Positions 42,161 to 53,823 of a stretch of DNA of 64,000 nucleotides are shown here, piece by piece (position 1 is the first letter of the stretch; the number at the start of each line of letters is the position of its first letter). The translations under genes were made by a program, and so were the position numbers. The DNA lies in assembly GCF_963675165.1 (NCBI RefSeq), contig NC_087389.1, positions 1,336,001-1,400,000 of the forward strand, in the 5' to 3' direction. The notes beneath the pieces are model-generated. The model was not told where the DNA came from. It was given only the letters and a program-made list of their open reading frames with translations, and did not search any database. This stretch comes from Halichondria panicea (Eukaryota > Porifera > Demospongiae > Suberitida > Halichondriidae).

Positions 42161-44816
42161 TTAAACTGGAGTTCCAGGTGGACTATTAGTAGGACTATTA
42201 GTAAACTGTGGAGTGGGTTGGCTACCACTCAATGGTTGCAGGTACTGAAGGTCGGAGATGGGGTAGCCAAAGTGTTCAGTGGACTGAGCGAGAGTGTTGG
42301 AGGTAGCTTCGACATTAGTCTTCTTAGAAAGCAGGACGCGGGAACGGTTGTCCTTAATGTCAGGTGTGGGAGGAGAAAATTGGAGGAGATCATTTTCAGA
42401 ACGGCTAGGGTCATGTAACGAAGCGGTAGAGAGTGAGGGTAACACAGGGGGTCGATTATTCGACGCGGATCGAGGGGAATGACTTAGAGACCGGATCTCA
42501 CCGGATCTAGCAAACTGAGGGGGTTCGTGGGGGGGTTGCCTGGGGGGTCGGCGTCTCAAGGTTGGCTCTTCCTGTCCTTGATACGAGTAGCCAATGAATT
42601 CAAACATACACTCAACACGTGCACCTGCACATTCGACAGGCACAAGACCATCGTCAAGGAGCGGAAAAGCATCCTTTAACTTAGTGTCTATTTCCATCTG
42701 CTTTAGAAACAACCTATGCGGAATATACTAATCCCACAACACACAATGATATAGTGGATATGAACGTACTCCTTTGCAGGCTCATACTTGCAGAAGTGTT
42801 CAGAGACATCTTTGTCAGCTATCTTGACGGGCCTAATAGCCAGGAGGACACAATTCTTGCTGAAGTACCTTCCAGTATTCATCCTCTCAATGTGCAGGTT
42901 CACTGTAGGGATTAAGTAGGACACATTTTCAGAGCTGAAGAATATACACTTACCAGTTCCTTTGGTGGCTTCTTGTACAAACGGTCCAACAACAATGAAG
43001 TTTATCTGCTTCGTTTCCAATACAGCACGTGTCTCCGGATCACGGAAATTTAACTCATCATCGATAGCTTCGTCTGTCTATAACAGTATACAGATACAGC
43101 ATTCACATAAAAGCAGTTTACTATCTCTCTCACCATTCTCAGGTTCTCTGTTTTCTGAGCAAAGATGTCCTGCTGCACAATGACACTGCTGTAGTTGACT
43201 TGAAACACTTCTTTCTTCACCACCTCTTCAACATTGCGATAGAACGGGTGGAAGTTCACAGACACCACCTGTGCATGTGCACAGAAATTACTGATAATGG
43301 CATAACGTTCAATAAACACTGTTATATAGCTACCTGTTTGAATCCTCTGGCCAGAATAAGGGCACACCCAACAGTACCAAATGAGATGTCGTACGCCATG
43401 TCATTGGCTGGGGAGAATTGCAAAAACCCAAACAGTCGGTCGCGAAGACCACCAACTGGTTCCTATGGGAATTAATAATAACATCAAAAAATTCAATAGC
43501 AATGACTTACAAACTTCATGTTGCCAAGACGTTCTTCTCCCAAAATAACATTGTGAATTTCAACCTCTGGATAGTTATCAAAACCTGATTTAAGGAAGAT
43601 CTCTCTAATGTCTTTGTCTCGTGGAGACATCCCTGTAACAATTAAGAGCAATAATTACAGAGAATATAAAATTCATTTTACCTCCTGTTCTCTTGTTTCT
43701 TAAATTGTCTTTAATAGCGTCATTCAAGAGATGAAGTTTCACATGATCATCAGTAATCTGATTCTTGATCTCTTTGCTAACTTGAATGTCTTTAAAAACA
43801 CGTCCATGACCAGAATCGGCTCTGAATAGAATCATCACAAGAAAGTCAAGGTCGTTCCTAATTCTTGGATGGAAGGGATTCTTCAATAGCGATTCACACA
43901 CATACTCCTCCGGAGCCAGACAAGCAGAGAAGGCAAATTTTGCAACATCTTTGTAGCCCAAGCTACTCGAATGCCTCTTAAAACACCAAAGAATACCATA
44001 TACAACTGAGCCAAGCGCTAACACAAGGAGAACGTAGTTGGCAATTTGGATTCTTGAGAGCACTCTGAATGAAGGGTAAGAGCAAGACACAGCTATGGGA
44101 AACAACCACCCTTCAACCTGATCAGTGGAACCATTGAAGTCACGCGGACAGGAAAAAACAAAAGCAAAACTCTCTTGGGGAAAAACAAAGATATTGACAA
44201 GGAGCGAAATTACAACAGCTAGAAACTGAGCCAAAAGTTTGACAATATACAGTACAAATATTCCTGTCCACTTCCATTTCTCGGGGAACTCTTGCTCCAA
44301 TTTTTTAACAATATCGATATTCTTTGGTCTGAAATCACCGGTATCGCTATCTCTAAGCCGATCAATTTGCTTCACCAAATCCACAAAGAAATCAAACCTT
44401 CCACTGAAAACGGACGACCACAGATAGTGAGGGGCAACTATAACAATTCCTTGAATGAGAATGAACACAGTGTAGTACTCACTCCAAGAGAGACTACTGA
44501 GACAGAAAGTGTTAACAAAAGCTGCATTGTCTCTAGTGAACTCTTGAGGGAGAACATTCATGGGTACGTAACACTGAAGACCACTGGACCGGAAAAACTG
44601 GATACTAGCATCTAGGACCGTTAGTAACGCAATTCCAGTAGCTATGTATGTGAGAAACTGATCCCAGAAAAACTCTTTTAGAGCAATATTTTTACCGGAG
44701 TTTCCTTCATTTTTACCGTTCTTCTTACTACCCTCATCTGCCTTGGGGTTATCAAACACAGTGTTGGAAACAGGCTTGAGTTGGCCAGTCACTGACTTGA
44801 GCAGCCCCTCAGCCAT
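42161..44816 (-). CDS. Gene D: innexin/pannexin/LRRC8-like four-TM channel, intact
   Basis: Seven exons (43682-44816, 43511-43632, 43334-43462, 43134-43268, 42954-43077, 42770-42902, 42161-42713) close in frame to 776 aa. The N-terminus (MAEGLLKSVTGQ) differs from gene C; from KEFFWDQFLTYIATGIAL onward the two are about 90% identical by eye. There are four TM segments, with two Cys in each predicted extracellular loop (LQCYVPM, NTFCLSS; FSCPRDF, VSCSYPS), as in innexins and pannexins. A TM2 motif APHYLW and a VSC..P before TM4 fit that superfamily. A C-terminal part of about 400 aa contains KPVGGLR-type, VEEVVKKEVFQ and EPAKE segments and a Pro/Ser-rich tail; I recognise no domain there. No LRRs are present. 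Membership is inferred from topology and motifs only. Confidence 0.7.
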
Positions 44817-45387
44817 ACCTACAGCACTAGTGGACTGTTCCTAGAATGGCACATGACCTATGGTCAGAATTACTACACCTAAACACCACAAACCACTAGC
44901 TTAGATTAAGAGCATTGATTTTGTTTGATGGTTACAAAACCAGTAGCTAGTGCACTGTCTAGAACCTGACTATGGTCAGTTTCACCCACAAACCACCTGA
45001 AGTGGTTTCAACATGCATTGATGCAAACATTTTTACCACCATTTATATGTAGCTGTGTGCACATAATATTATAAATAATTATATGCGTACATATGCAACT
45101 GACAGTCTGTAGTACTGAGTACTTTACAAAACCATACCTGAAAATCAATGCAATCAGATTTTTCTTATCTGTGTGTGGAAAAAGTCATTACAAAGATTAT
45201 TACTGAAGAATAAGAGCTGCACAACAGCTGCATATAATTATACCTTCCTAATGCTGCTCCAACTTTCCATGTGGATCCGAGTAGTGCGCATGTGCGAGAA
45301 CAAAATTAAACGAAACCACTTTTAGACTAGACATAATATCGAAAAATAAAGTTGACCTTTGTACCCCAGTGTGTTAAAGAGCAGAGG
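44817..45387. other. Intergenic region between divergent gene D and NOSIP
   Basis: About 570 bp with no supported coding region. It must hold both promoters. Nothing distinctive was seen. Confidence 0.6.
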
Positions 45388-47213
45388 ATGGGAAGACATG
45401 GAAAGAATGCTACAGCTTCTGCTGTGTACAGCTATCATGAGAGAAGGAAGGACACAGGTGAGACTTACTATAAAACAGACATCTAAGCGGGCTAAGACTA
45501 ATCACATAGAGTAGATTCCTGCGCTCCTAGATCCTGAGTATGAGTATATTAATTAATAAATTACTGATGTAGAATCTATATTGATATTCCGTATTCTCAT
45601 ACAGCTGAAGGTCAATATGGCAGTCAGTCCCTGAGGCTGGGGAAGGACTCCATTAAGGTGAGTGTGAAACAATCAGATGAGTGTTTATATATATACATTG
45701 AATCGAGCATCTTTTTAATACTCTCTCCCAGGACTTTGACTGTTGTAACCTAACTCTCCAACCTTGCAAGAACCCTGTTTTAACGTAAGTGGATCTAATT
45801 AATTGTTGAGGTTGTATGCAGAACGTGGTTGTTCGTGGCAGGACGTGGATAGTTACACACGTATACATGCAGGTCTGTTTTCCGGATACATGTATAGTTA
45901 TAGTAGGAATGCTAACTCAGCATATTTTGTGGGGTCTTATATGAAGGATCAACTATGGTCGTAGGTAATAGAGCATTTTTGAACAGCCATAACTTGAGTA
46001 TTCGGTAGGTCTATTACTGAAAGCTTAGAGAGAGGCCTTGTTGATGATGTGTTACAATTAAACGGCCTGTTTTTGGCAAATTATGGCCCGTTCTAATTTG
46101 GGATTTGAGCATACCATCTGAAAATGGGCTCCCTCTAAGCGTTAAAAAATTAGTTCAGTTTTAATGCCCTGATCTCTGATACAGAACGGATGGCTACTTG
46201 TATGACAAAGAGGCCATTCTCGAGTGTCTCCTACACCAAAAGAGAGATAGTAAGTCACATGATCAAATGCCATCTCACATGAGCTCGTACCCATACCCTC
46301 AGATGCTCGGAGAATGAAAGAATACGAGAAGCAGAAACAAAAACACGAGAATAAAGAAATTGAAGACGGAATGGCCGACACTCGTTCAAAGATAGCCAAG
46401 TTTTTCTCTGCTGAGAAGAGTATTGTCTCCAAACCAATCAACCCCTTCAGTCAGAAGACCAAGTCAGAGGCCACTCCCGGGACTAATGTGTCGAGTGAGG
46501 AGCAGAGATCTAAACTGCCCAGTTTCTGGATACCTTCTCTCACACCTGACTCCACCCCTACTGAGATCAAGAAACCAGTAAGCACATTGATACAGTGTAC
46601 AGTGTTATATATGACTCTTTTAGTACTGTGTGTGTCTGTGTGTGTAAGAAATGCTGTGTTCCCTCTCCAGGACAACAAGACCTACTGCCCCATGAGTGGA
46701 GCACAGTTGAGAGTGAAAGACCTCATCTCCATCAACTTCACCCCCATAGCCGACAGAGACAGCAAAACATCTCTCATCGTCAAAAAGGTACTCTCCGTAT
46801 TTCGGTGTTATCCTGTCTGTTACTGAAGTGTTTCTACAGGCCAGATACATGTGTCCTGTAACATACGATGCTTTAGGAAACTCTGTTCCTTGTGCTGTAC
46901 TCAAAACGACGTGAGTAGCTACAAACCATATCAAATTCATAGTGTAAAAGCTTTTGTGTTTGTAGTGGTGATGTAGTGACGATGGAATGTGTGGAGAAGC
47001 TGATTCGAAAGAATGACATGCTCTGTCCCCTCTCAGGCAAAAAACTCAAGGAGAGTGACATCATCACTCTAGTCAGGGTGAGCTCAGTCATGTGATAATC
47101 ATATCGTGTTATTCGTGTCAGCTGCTATAATTATTCAACAGGGTGGTACTGGATATGCTGCGTCTGGTGTAACGCTAAAAGCAACCAAGGCTGGAGCCGC
47201 AATCATGGCATAG
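45388..47213 (+). CDS. NOSIP: Nitric oxide synthase-interacting protein, U-box-type E3
   Basis: Nine exons (45388-45457, 45605-45657, 45732-45784, 46185-46249, 46303-46577, 46671-46787, 46840-46910, 46966-47077, 47142-47213) give 295 aa, close to human NOSIP (301 aa). The start MGRHGKNATASAVYSYHE and the split U-box halves match: DFDCCNLTLQPCKNPVLT then DGYLYDKEAILECLLHQK, and GDVVTMECVEKLIRKNDM then CPLSGKKL. KLPSFWIPSLTPDSTPTEI and the C-terminal RGGTGYAASGV also match. The family is nuclear and ubiquitin-ligase-like, associated with spliceosomes and originally found binding eNOS. Confidence 0.96.
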
Positions 47214-47348
47214 AACTGACATTTTCCATTGCATATTATGTACTTCTCTTGCATTTACTTCTCTTTTACATGTGAACCTGCTAGTTTTCGAAGCAATTGA
47301 CCTTGTGGGGTGAAGTATTAGTTAACTGCCCACTGTTGCAGTGTTGGT

Positions 47349-47354
47349 AATAAA
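47349..47354 (+). promoter_or_regulatory. Likely polyadenylation signal of NOSIP
   Basis: AATAAA about 136 bp after the NOSIP stop, the first canonical signal downstream. Confidence 0.45.
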
Positions 47355-47767
47355 TGAAAGCACTGCAGGTGCTGTGATGCCTCGGTGGAGATGCTAAAGC
47401 TACATAACATAAAGCTACTATAATAGCTTTATGCATTTATATATCATGATGAACATTATTTTTTGCATTGCTACATGCAAACTCAAAGAGTGGGTAATGA
47501 TCGACTACGATTGTTGTTAAAAACGATCGATGCCAAAAGTTCAAGTCTAAAATCGTTGTTGTCTGAAAAGATAACGAACGGCTGGTCTCGAGGCTAGCGT
47601 TGCAGCGCTCTTCTCACTCTTGCAGCTCAGAGGAGGTAGGACATCCGTTGAATCTTTCTGTTAGGTGCTTTAGCGAAGTTACAAGAAACATAATATCAGC
47701 TAGTTCAGAATGGTACATGAGTGGTAGGTTTGAGGTGATTAAGACGTTCTGTCCTTGTAGTTCAGCC

Positions 47768-47827
47768 TAGCCTCGATCCCAGGCCGATCCGTCTCTAATT
47801 GAACGCTAGGTCGCCTCCTCGAGGCTA
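47768..47827. mobile_element. 60-bp mini-copy with the same ends as the 1.1-kb element
   Basis: It starts TAGCCTCGATCCCAGGCCGA and ends CTCGAGGCTA. It is an extreme internal-deletion relative, and another copy is at 41628-41687. Confidence 0.55.
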
Positions 47828-47844
47828 AGTTCAGCCCTGCATAT

Positions 47845-48954
47845 TAGCCTCGATCCCAGGCCGAGTTTTCGCTTTTATAACGGTTAGGCAAACAACTGGG
47901 CCTGGTACTAGTTGTCTGCGCATGCGTCAAATTTTCATTGTATATTTATGGTCGGCAAAAATATTTAATAAATCAATAATAGAAATTTGTACACAGAAAA
48001 TGCACAGAGTGAGTACACAAAAGATGCACATAGGGAGCTGCTTCACAAAGGCCTGGGGAGTTGCCAGTTGTGCTGCAGCACAATTACAGTGACCCAGGGC
48101 AACTTCAGGATGATTGAATGCCTTCAAATTACATTTCAAAAAGATTTAGCAGGCTGCTGGACTTCTGTGATTCTAGGCCCCAACTCGTAACTCAGTTAAA
48201 TTTTGCTTGAGAAAACGTAGATTCTCTTGATGTCTCTGAGCTACCCAGCAACGCTCGAATGAGCAGGTCATACTCCAGTCCTGTGAGTATAGGACAATAT
48301 TAAAAGAAACCAAAGACGGTTAAACCCTTACCTCAAACTGTCCAGTCTCGTCCGTTAGTATAGCCAAGAGGAGCACTGTTGGGATAGCTGGATATTAGCC
48401 ATTGCTCCTAGATCCTGTACAGAGAAGTAGACATTTTAAATAATTATGTGTAGATCTATACATATTAAATTTCTCGGTTATAGTGTCATTGTCGACGAGC
48501 TGATGATGGCAGCACCAAGTTCTCTAGCTCACACTCTTCACTTGATCCACCATATTAATGATGAAACTATATATAGTCTACCTACGTACCGGTAGATCTT
48601 GCCAAACATGAACAACACTTGATAGCATAGCCATAGGGCCCACACAAAAATATCTGACCTTAACAAGCTTGACAAAGCTTTATACCTCTTCCCTTGTTGT
48701 TCAGTCTTCAGAATAAGCTTCAGAGAAGAGAGAAGCTTCAACTAAGAGCCATTCCAATCGATTCCAATAATGATAAAACGGGAACTGACTTCTAGTACAC
48801 GATAGTACACGAATATAAATGTCACGAAAGTGAACGAGAATATCCATTCGTCAGAATCTGACGAACGACTGACGCATGCGCAGACAACTAGTACCAGGCC
48901 CAGTTGTTCGCCTAACCGTTATAAAAGCGAAAACTCGGCCTGGGATCGAGGCTA
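47845..48954. mobile_element. 1.11-kb DNA element with about 85-bp terminal inverted repeats
   Basis: Left 47845-47930 and right 48870-48954 are inverted copies with few mismatches, beginning TAGCCTCGATCCCAGGCCGA. The flanks CCCTGCATAT (47835-47844) and CCCTGCGTAT (48955-48964) look like a 10-bp target duplication with one change. The interior has no long ORF and no recognisable transposase, so this is probably non-autonomous. Confidence 0.82.
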
Positions 48955-49069
48955 CCCTGCGTATATACTCATGGCCGATGACAAATTCCGTGCTTCTGCG
49001 CTGCACACTTTCAAGCTTTTCAATATCCTTAATAAGTGTAGGACGCAAAAGTAGACTACAGTAGGACAT
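48955..49069 (-). pseudogene. Reverse transcriptase fragment of a non-LTR retrotransposon
   Basis: The minus frame reads LLLRPTLIKDIEKLESVQRR followed by STEFVIG, close to the common WSP.L..DI..LE.VQRRATKFI block after the catalytic core of non-LTR reverse transcriptases. Only about 35 residues remain. The 1.1-kb element inserted into or beside it. Confidence 0.6.
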
Positions 49070-49602
49070 TTGTGACCTAACTGTTGGGTTCTTGTTAGGC
49101 TAACAAGAGAAACATAAAGTTGTCTTCTAGTGGCGAGAGAGTTAGAAGAGGAGAAAAAGCGCCAGAGATGTGGGTAGATCTACTCAGTGGAAGTGGATCG
49201 AGACATAGATCGAGGTATCTAATCTGTCCACAATAGTAATATTCATTATAATGGACAGATCTCACTCAAATTTGGCCTGGATATACGGAATTTGAAGTTG
49301 AAATTAGTATAATATTATAATTATTACCTTGCTAAAATTCCATGTGATGTAAAGGACACTAGTGCTCATCAAGACATTGTTGCATAGTGTCAGTCAGTGG
49401 GATTTATATGGCATATAGATCTACCTGCATACGACAATTTGTATCAGTGTCTTTGAGTAGTATATATTCTATCCTTGTAATATTATACTGTTCTTGCCCG
49501 CTATACTTGTGCACACCTGAAAAGTATACCTCTAGACTATAACTTTATACCCTCTAAAATATCATTAAGTTAGAGCATATACAAGGTTGCTTTCCGCGTA
49601 TA

Positions 49603-49912
49603 CAAGAGTTCATTAGGAAGAGTACGCAACTCCAATAGACTGTGCATAAAAAGTATTCTTCCACTCCTACGTCACAGATACTGGCTGTTGTAACCGCAAC
49701 AAGTAGGAAAGGCAATGAATAAAATTAGTAACGCTGTCATTGCCTTTCCTACAACAGTTGTAAATGAATACATTAGTGATAATCATCACTATGTTATTCA
49801 TTGCAAATTTGATTTCACAGTTTATACAACAGCATGTGGTTGTGACGTAGGCCTGAAGAAACGCCTACTATGGTTTTAAGTGGAGTTGCGTACTCTTCCT
49901 AATGAACTCTTG
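49603..49912. mobile_element. 310-bp inverted-repeat element with 7-bp target duplication and empty site
   Basis: The ends CAAGAGTTCATTAGGAAGAG and CTCTTCCTAATGAACTCTTG start a perfect inverted repeat of about 32 bp ending in CAACTCCA. The flanks GCGTATA (49596-49602 and 49913-49919) are identical. The paralogous flank of the second desaturase (51946-51952, GCGTACA) is uninterrupted. It is related by its ends to the element at 60624-60817. There is no coding capacity. Confidence 0.92.
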
Positions 49913-50103
49913 GCGTATAATAATAGTCTACACCACAATAGTGACATACAATACAACTGCATGTTACAGCGATACAAGGTTGCTTTCCTCGTACTAGTTA
50001 CATCACCACCAGTATACATGCATATAATTATTGTGGCAAACAAAAACAAAAGCTATCATAAGATATACACATACATTTAAACCACTACGATTACTTTGTT
50101 ACA

Positions 50104-51505
50104 TCAATGATTGGATAATTTATTGATATGTTCTTGCAGTGAGGTCTGAACTCTTCCAAATGGTGTTGATATGTATGGAATACCATGCTTCATACAAACC
50201 TTCCTCACAACTGGGCTGATCTTCTTCAACAAAATTGGCTTCAGAGTCGGAAAGAGATGGTGCTCGATATGATAGTTAAAGTAGCCATAGTGAAACTCGA
50301 TAAAAGCAAGAAGCCAGTTAGTAGGATACCAATTACCAGAAGCACGTACTTGAACTTCAGCCCATGATTTTTTTCCATGAAAGTCCTTGGCATCCTTTGC
50401 CTCCCCCAAGACTTGATGGGTTTCTTCATGATCATTGAACAGCAGGATAAAGGCAGTTTGTGACAGAGTCACAGCATAAACAGCAAACACAGCCAACCCC
50501 ATCCAGAAACCATGCAAACGCATGCAGTAAATCACCTGCAAAAACAGAATCAGCCTTGACATTAAATGTATGATTATATCCCATTTGTGACGAAGGTATT
50601 TTCGATAAACAAGAAGCCATAGCGTTGTCAGTATTAGTTTGGAAGGGAAGTACAATGAAATAGCAACCCAATAGTAGAGGTGTTGGAAGCGATGGAAGAA
50701 CCTGTGCTTCACGTACTTGTGTATTCTAATACCAATCCAAGCAATTGAAGATGTTTGGTGATCAATCACGGAATGAGGTTGATAGTGATGTGTTTGATGT
50801 GTAATTTGCCACTTAAGTCCCGACATTCCTATCAAATCAAAGGGGTGCATCGCTATGAAGTCAATCAGAGGGCTCCTTGTAAATCCAGAATGGGTGGACA
50901 TAATTATGAGCAATATTGGAAAGCATGCAAACCAAGTGTACTCCAAGCAATATAGCTGAAATAAATGATCCACCGACCCAAGTCAAGTATGACAGGACTA
51001 AATAGATACACAGGTAGTAGATAATGAACAGAGTTCCTACCTCATTTGAGTAGTGGGTAGTCTCGTTGTTTTCCTTCAAGAAAGCAGCAACACCATTTTT
51101 CAAATCTTGCCAGAACTCGTCTTTGTTGGTATCTTTGTAAACAATTCGATCCAAAAACTTCAAGGCCATGGTCTTATCTTGATGCAAATGATAGTCAGCT
51201 ACATCCAACTGACCAATAACTTTAATGTAATTTTTTCTGCGGAAATTCTCACTTTTGAGCAGTGATTCTACATTAGTATTGACATGAGCTGCAGAGAACA
51301 ATCCACCACACTCGCTGCCAAGATGACCCCTGAACGTATCTCCAAATGGATGCTTTTCAATGAAGTTTGTGATGTCATAAACAATCCCATTGATTGATAA
51401 CCATGCATCAGAGTAGGAAGAGTGATCTTTTAGCTCTTCATAAGAGACAGGTCGGTCTTGTTTGAGACTCAAATCTCTACATCGGATAGTGTCCTGTTTA
51501 TCCAT
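50104..51505 (-). pseudogene. Cytochrome-b5 front-end fatty acid desaturase, broken by a 4-bp insertion
   Basis: This is a near-identical tandem paralogue of the intact gene at 52182-53579. Residues 1-201 (cytochrome b5 domain and first TM pair) are open from the ATG at 51505. At 50901-50904 four extra bases follow CAT, inside histidine box 1 (IAHMSTH in the intact copy, IAHNYVH here). This shifts the frame and gives a stop 10 codons later. The remaining 260 or so residues, including boxes 2 and 3, are still open in the other frame. No GT/AG pair removes the insertion. The clean remainder implies a recent break. Confidence 0.85.
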
Positions 51506-52181
51506 TTTCAGCTTGTAAACAGAGTTAGCAAAGCACCTGAATTTATATTAGAGCTGTGCGCACTACTGCACATGTGTGTTAGAACACCGTAATAATAAAT
51601 TATCTCGCTTGCACATGCACACCCAGGCATAAAATTAGAGATGAGTCCATACCTTGCTGACTTTCCTTGTTGATGTAAAGGACACTAGTGCTCATCAAGA
51701 CATTGCAACAAGATCATGATAAAATTATTAAGAAATTAATAGATATACCTGACAGTGTTGTGTTATGACAGTGTATATTTGTATTTGTGTCTTTTGAATA
51801 TAATATCCTATAATTATTATACATGTAGTGTCGTGTGTTTTTTTATCTTGTCCGCTACTTGTGTACACTTGAAAAGTATACCTCTAGACTATAACCTTAT
51901 ACCCTCTAAAATATCATTAAGTTAGAGCATCCAAGGTTGCTTTCCGCGTACAATAATAGTCTACACCACAATAGTAAGAAAACAAAATTATTGTGACAAA
52001 CAAAAGCCATTTCAATAGAGGATACAAGGTTGCTTTCCTCGTACAATAATCATAGTTTACATCACCAGTACAATAGTAAGAAAACATAATTATTTAGGCA
52101 AACAAAATCCATAAATTATATATAATTATACTATAGCATAAGACAGCTATAATACTAAACCACTACGATTTCATTATTACA
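51506..52181. repeat. Spacer between the desaturase copies, homologous to the 49.1-50.1 kb flank
   Basis: About 51670-52140 repeats 49350-50100 without the 310-bp element (GTAAAGGACACTAGTGCTCA, AAGGTTGCTTTCCGCGTA). It marks the ends of the tandem duplication that made the two desaturases. No gene is seen. Confidence 0.8.
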
Positions 52182-53579
52182 TCAATGATTGGACAATTTA
52201 TTGATATGTTCTTGCAGTGAGGTCTGAACTCTTCCAAATGGTGTTGATATGTATGGAATACCATGCTTCATACAAACCTTCCTCACAACTGGGCTGATCT
52301 TCTTCAACAAAATTGGCTTCAGAGTCGGAAAGAGATGGTGCTCGATATGATAGTTAAAGTAGCCATAGTGAAACTCGATAAAAGCAAGAAGCCAGTTAGT
52401 AGGATACCAATTACCAGAAGCACGTACTTGAACTTCAGCCCATGATTTTTTTCCATGAAAGTCCTTGGCATCCTTTGCCTCCCCCAAGACTTGATGGGTC
52501 TCTTCATGATCATTGAACAGCAGGATAAAGGCAGTTTGTGACAGAGTCACAGCATAAACAGCAAACACAGCCAACCCCATCCAGAAACCATGGAAACGCA
52601 TGCAGTAAATCACCTGTGAAAACAGAATCAGCTTTGACATTAAATGTATGATTATATCCCATTTGTGACGAAGGAATTTTCGATAAACAAGAAGCCATAG
52701 CGTTGTCAGTATTAGTTTGGAGGGGAAGTATAATGAAATAGCAACCCAATAGTAGATGTGTTGGAAGCGATGGAAGAACCTGTGCTTCATGTACTTGTGT
52801 ATTCTAATACCAATCCAAGCAATTGAGGATGTTTGGTGATCAATCACGGAATGAGGTTGATAGTGATGTGTTTGATGTGTAATTTGCCACTCAAGTCCCG
52901 ACATTCCTATCAAATCAAAGAGGTGCATCGCTATGAAGTCAATCAGAGGGCTCCTCGTAAATCCAGAATGGGTGGACATATGAGCAATATTGGAAAGCAT
53001 GCAAACCAAGTGTACTCCAAGCAATATAGCTGAAATAAATGATCCACCGACCCAAGTCAAGTATGACAGGACTAAATAGATACACAGGTAGTAGATAATG
53101 AACAGAATTCCTACCTCATTTGAGTAGTGGGTAGTCTCGTTGTTTTCCTTCAAGAAAGCAGCAACACTATTTTTCAAATCTTGCCAGAACTCGTCTTTGT
53201 TGGTATCTTTGTAAACAATTCGATCCAAAAACTTTAAGGCCACAATCTTATCTTCATGCACATGATAGTCAGCTATATCCAACTGACCAATAACTTCGAT
53301 GCAATTTTTCCTGCGAAAATTCTCACTTTTGAGCAGTGATTCTACATTGGTATTGACATGAGCTGCAGAGAACAATCCACCACACTCGCTGCCAAGATGA
53401 CCCCTGAACGTATCTCCAAATGGATGCTTTTCAATGAAGTTTGTGATGTCGTAAACAATCCCATTGATTGATAACCATGCATCGGAGTAGGAAGAGTGAT
53501 CTTTTAACTCTTCATAAGAGACAGGTCGGTCTTGTTTGATAGTCAAATCTCTATATCGGATAGTGTTCTGTTTATCCAT
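52182..53579 (-). CDS. Cytochrome-b5 front-end fatty acid desaturase
   Basis: A single exon of 465 aa. Front-end desaturases insert double bonds between an existing one and the carboxyl end of long-chain acyl chains at the ER. The N-terminal cytochrome b5 domain contains the heme region FIEKHPFGD with a second His in AAHVNTN. Hydrophobic segments follow near 150-200 and 265-310. Three histidine boxes are present: HMSTH, HQTHH and HIEHHLFP. The third normally begins with Gln in front-end enzymes (QIEHH); here it is His. Delta-5 or delta-6 selectivity cannot be read from sequence. In a sponge, a role in making delta-5,9 demospongic acids is possible but is inference only. It is tandem with a broken copy downstream on the same strand. 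Confidence 0.9.
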   Translation of the reverse strand: MDKQNTIRYRDLTIKQDRPVSYEELKDHSSYSDAWLSINGIVYDITNFIEKHPFGDTFRGHLGSECGGLFSAAHVNTNVESLLKSENFRRKNCIEVIGQLDIADYHVHEDKIVALKFLDRIVYKDTNKDEFWQDLKNSVAAFLKENNETTHYSNEVGILFIIYYLCIYLVLSYLTWVGGSFISAILLGVHLVCMLSNIAHMSTHSGFTRSPLIDFIAMHLFDLIGMSGLEWQITHQTHHYQPHSVIDHQTSSIAWIGIRIHKYMKHRFFHRFQHIYYWVAISLYFPSKLILTTLWLLVYRKFLRHKWDIIIHLMSKLILFSQVIYCMRFHGFWMGLAVFAVYAVTLSQTAFILLFNDHEETHQVLGEAKDAKDFHGKKSWAEVQVRASGNWYPTNWLLAFIEFHYGYFNYHIEHHLFPTLKPILLKKISPVVRKVCMKHGIPYISTPFGRVQTSLQEHINKLSNH

Positions 53580-53823
53580 TTTTCAGCTTATTACAACAGT
53601 TACCAAAGAGAAATATTCTGAAATTTATAAGCAGTTATTGCTGTGCGCGCTACTGCAGGAGTAAGCCACACCTTTTCGCGAATGAATTTTTTATTTTGCA
53701 ATCCGCGAAATTCGTGAACATCAAATCATAGATAGTAAATTAATTAAGTGACACAGCAGACAGTCCATAATAATGAAGGCTATATAAATACTAGGTAAAG
53801 AGTTCAGTTCTATCCCAAGAAAT

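Noticed and set aside
50185-50367. Plus-strand ORFs opposite both desaturases, identical in the two copies
   Set aside because: They are antisense shadows preserved only because the coding strand is conserved.
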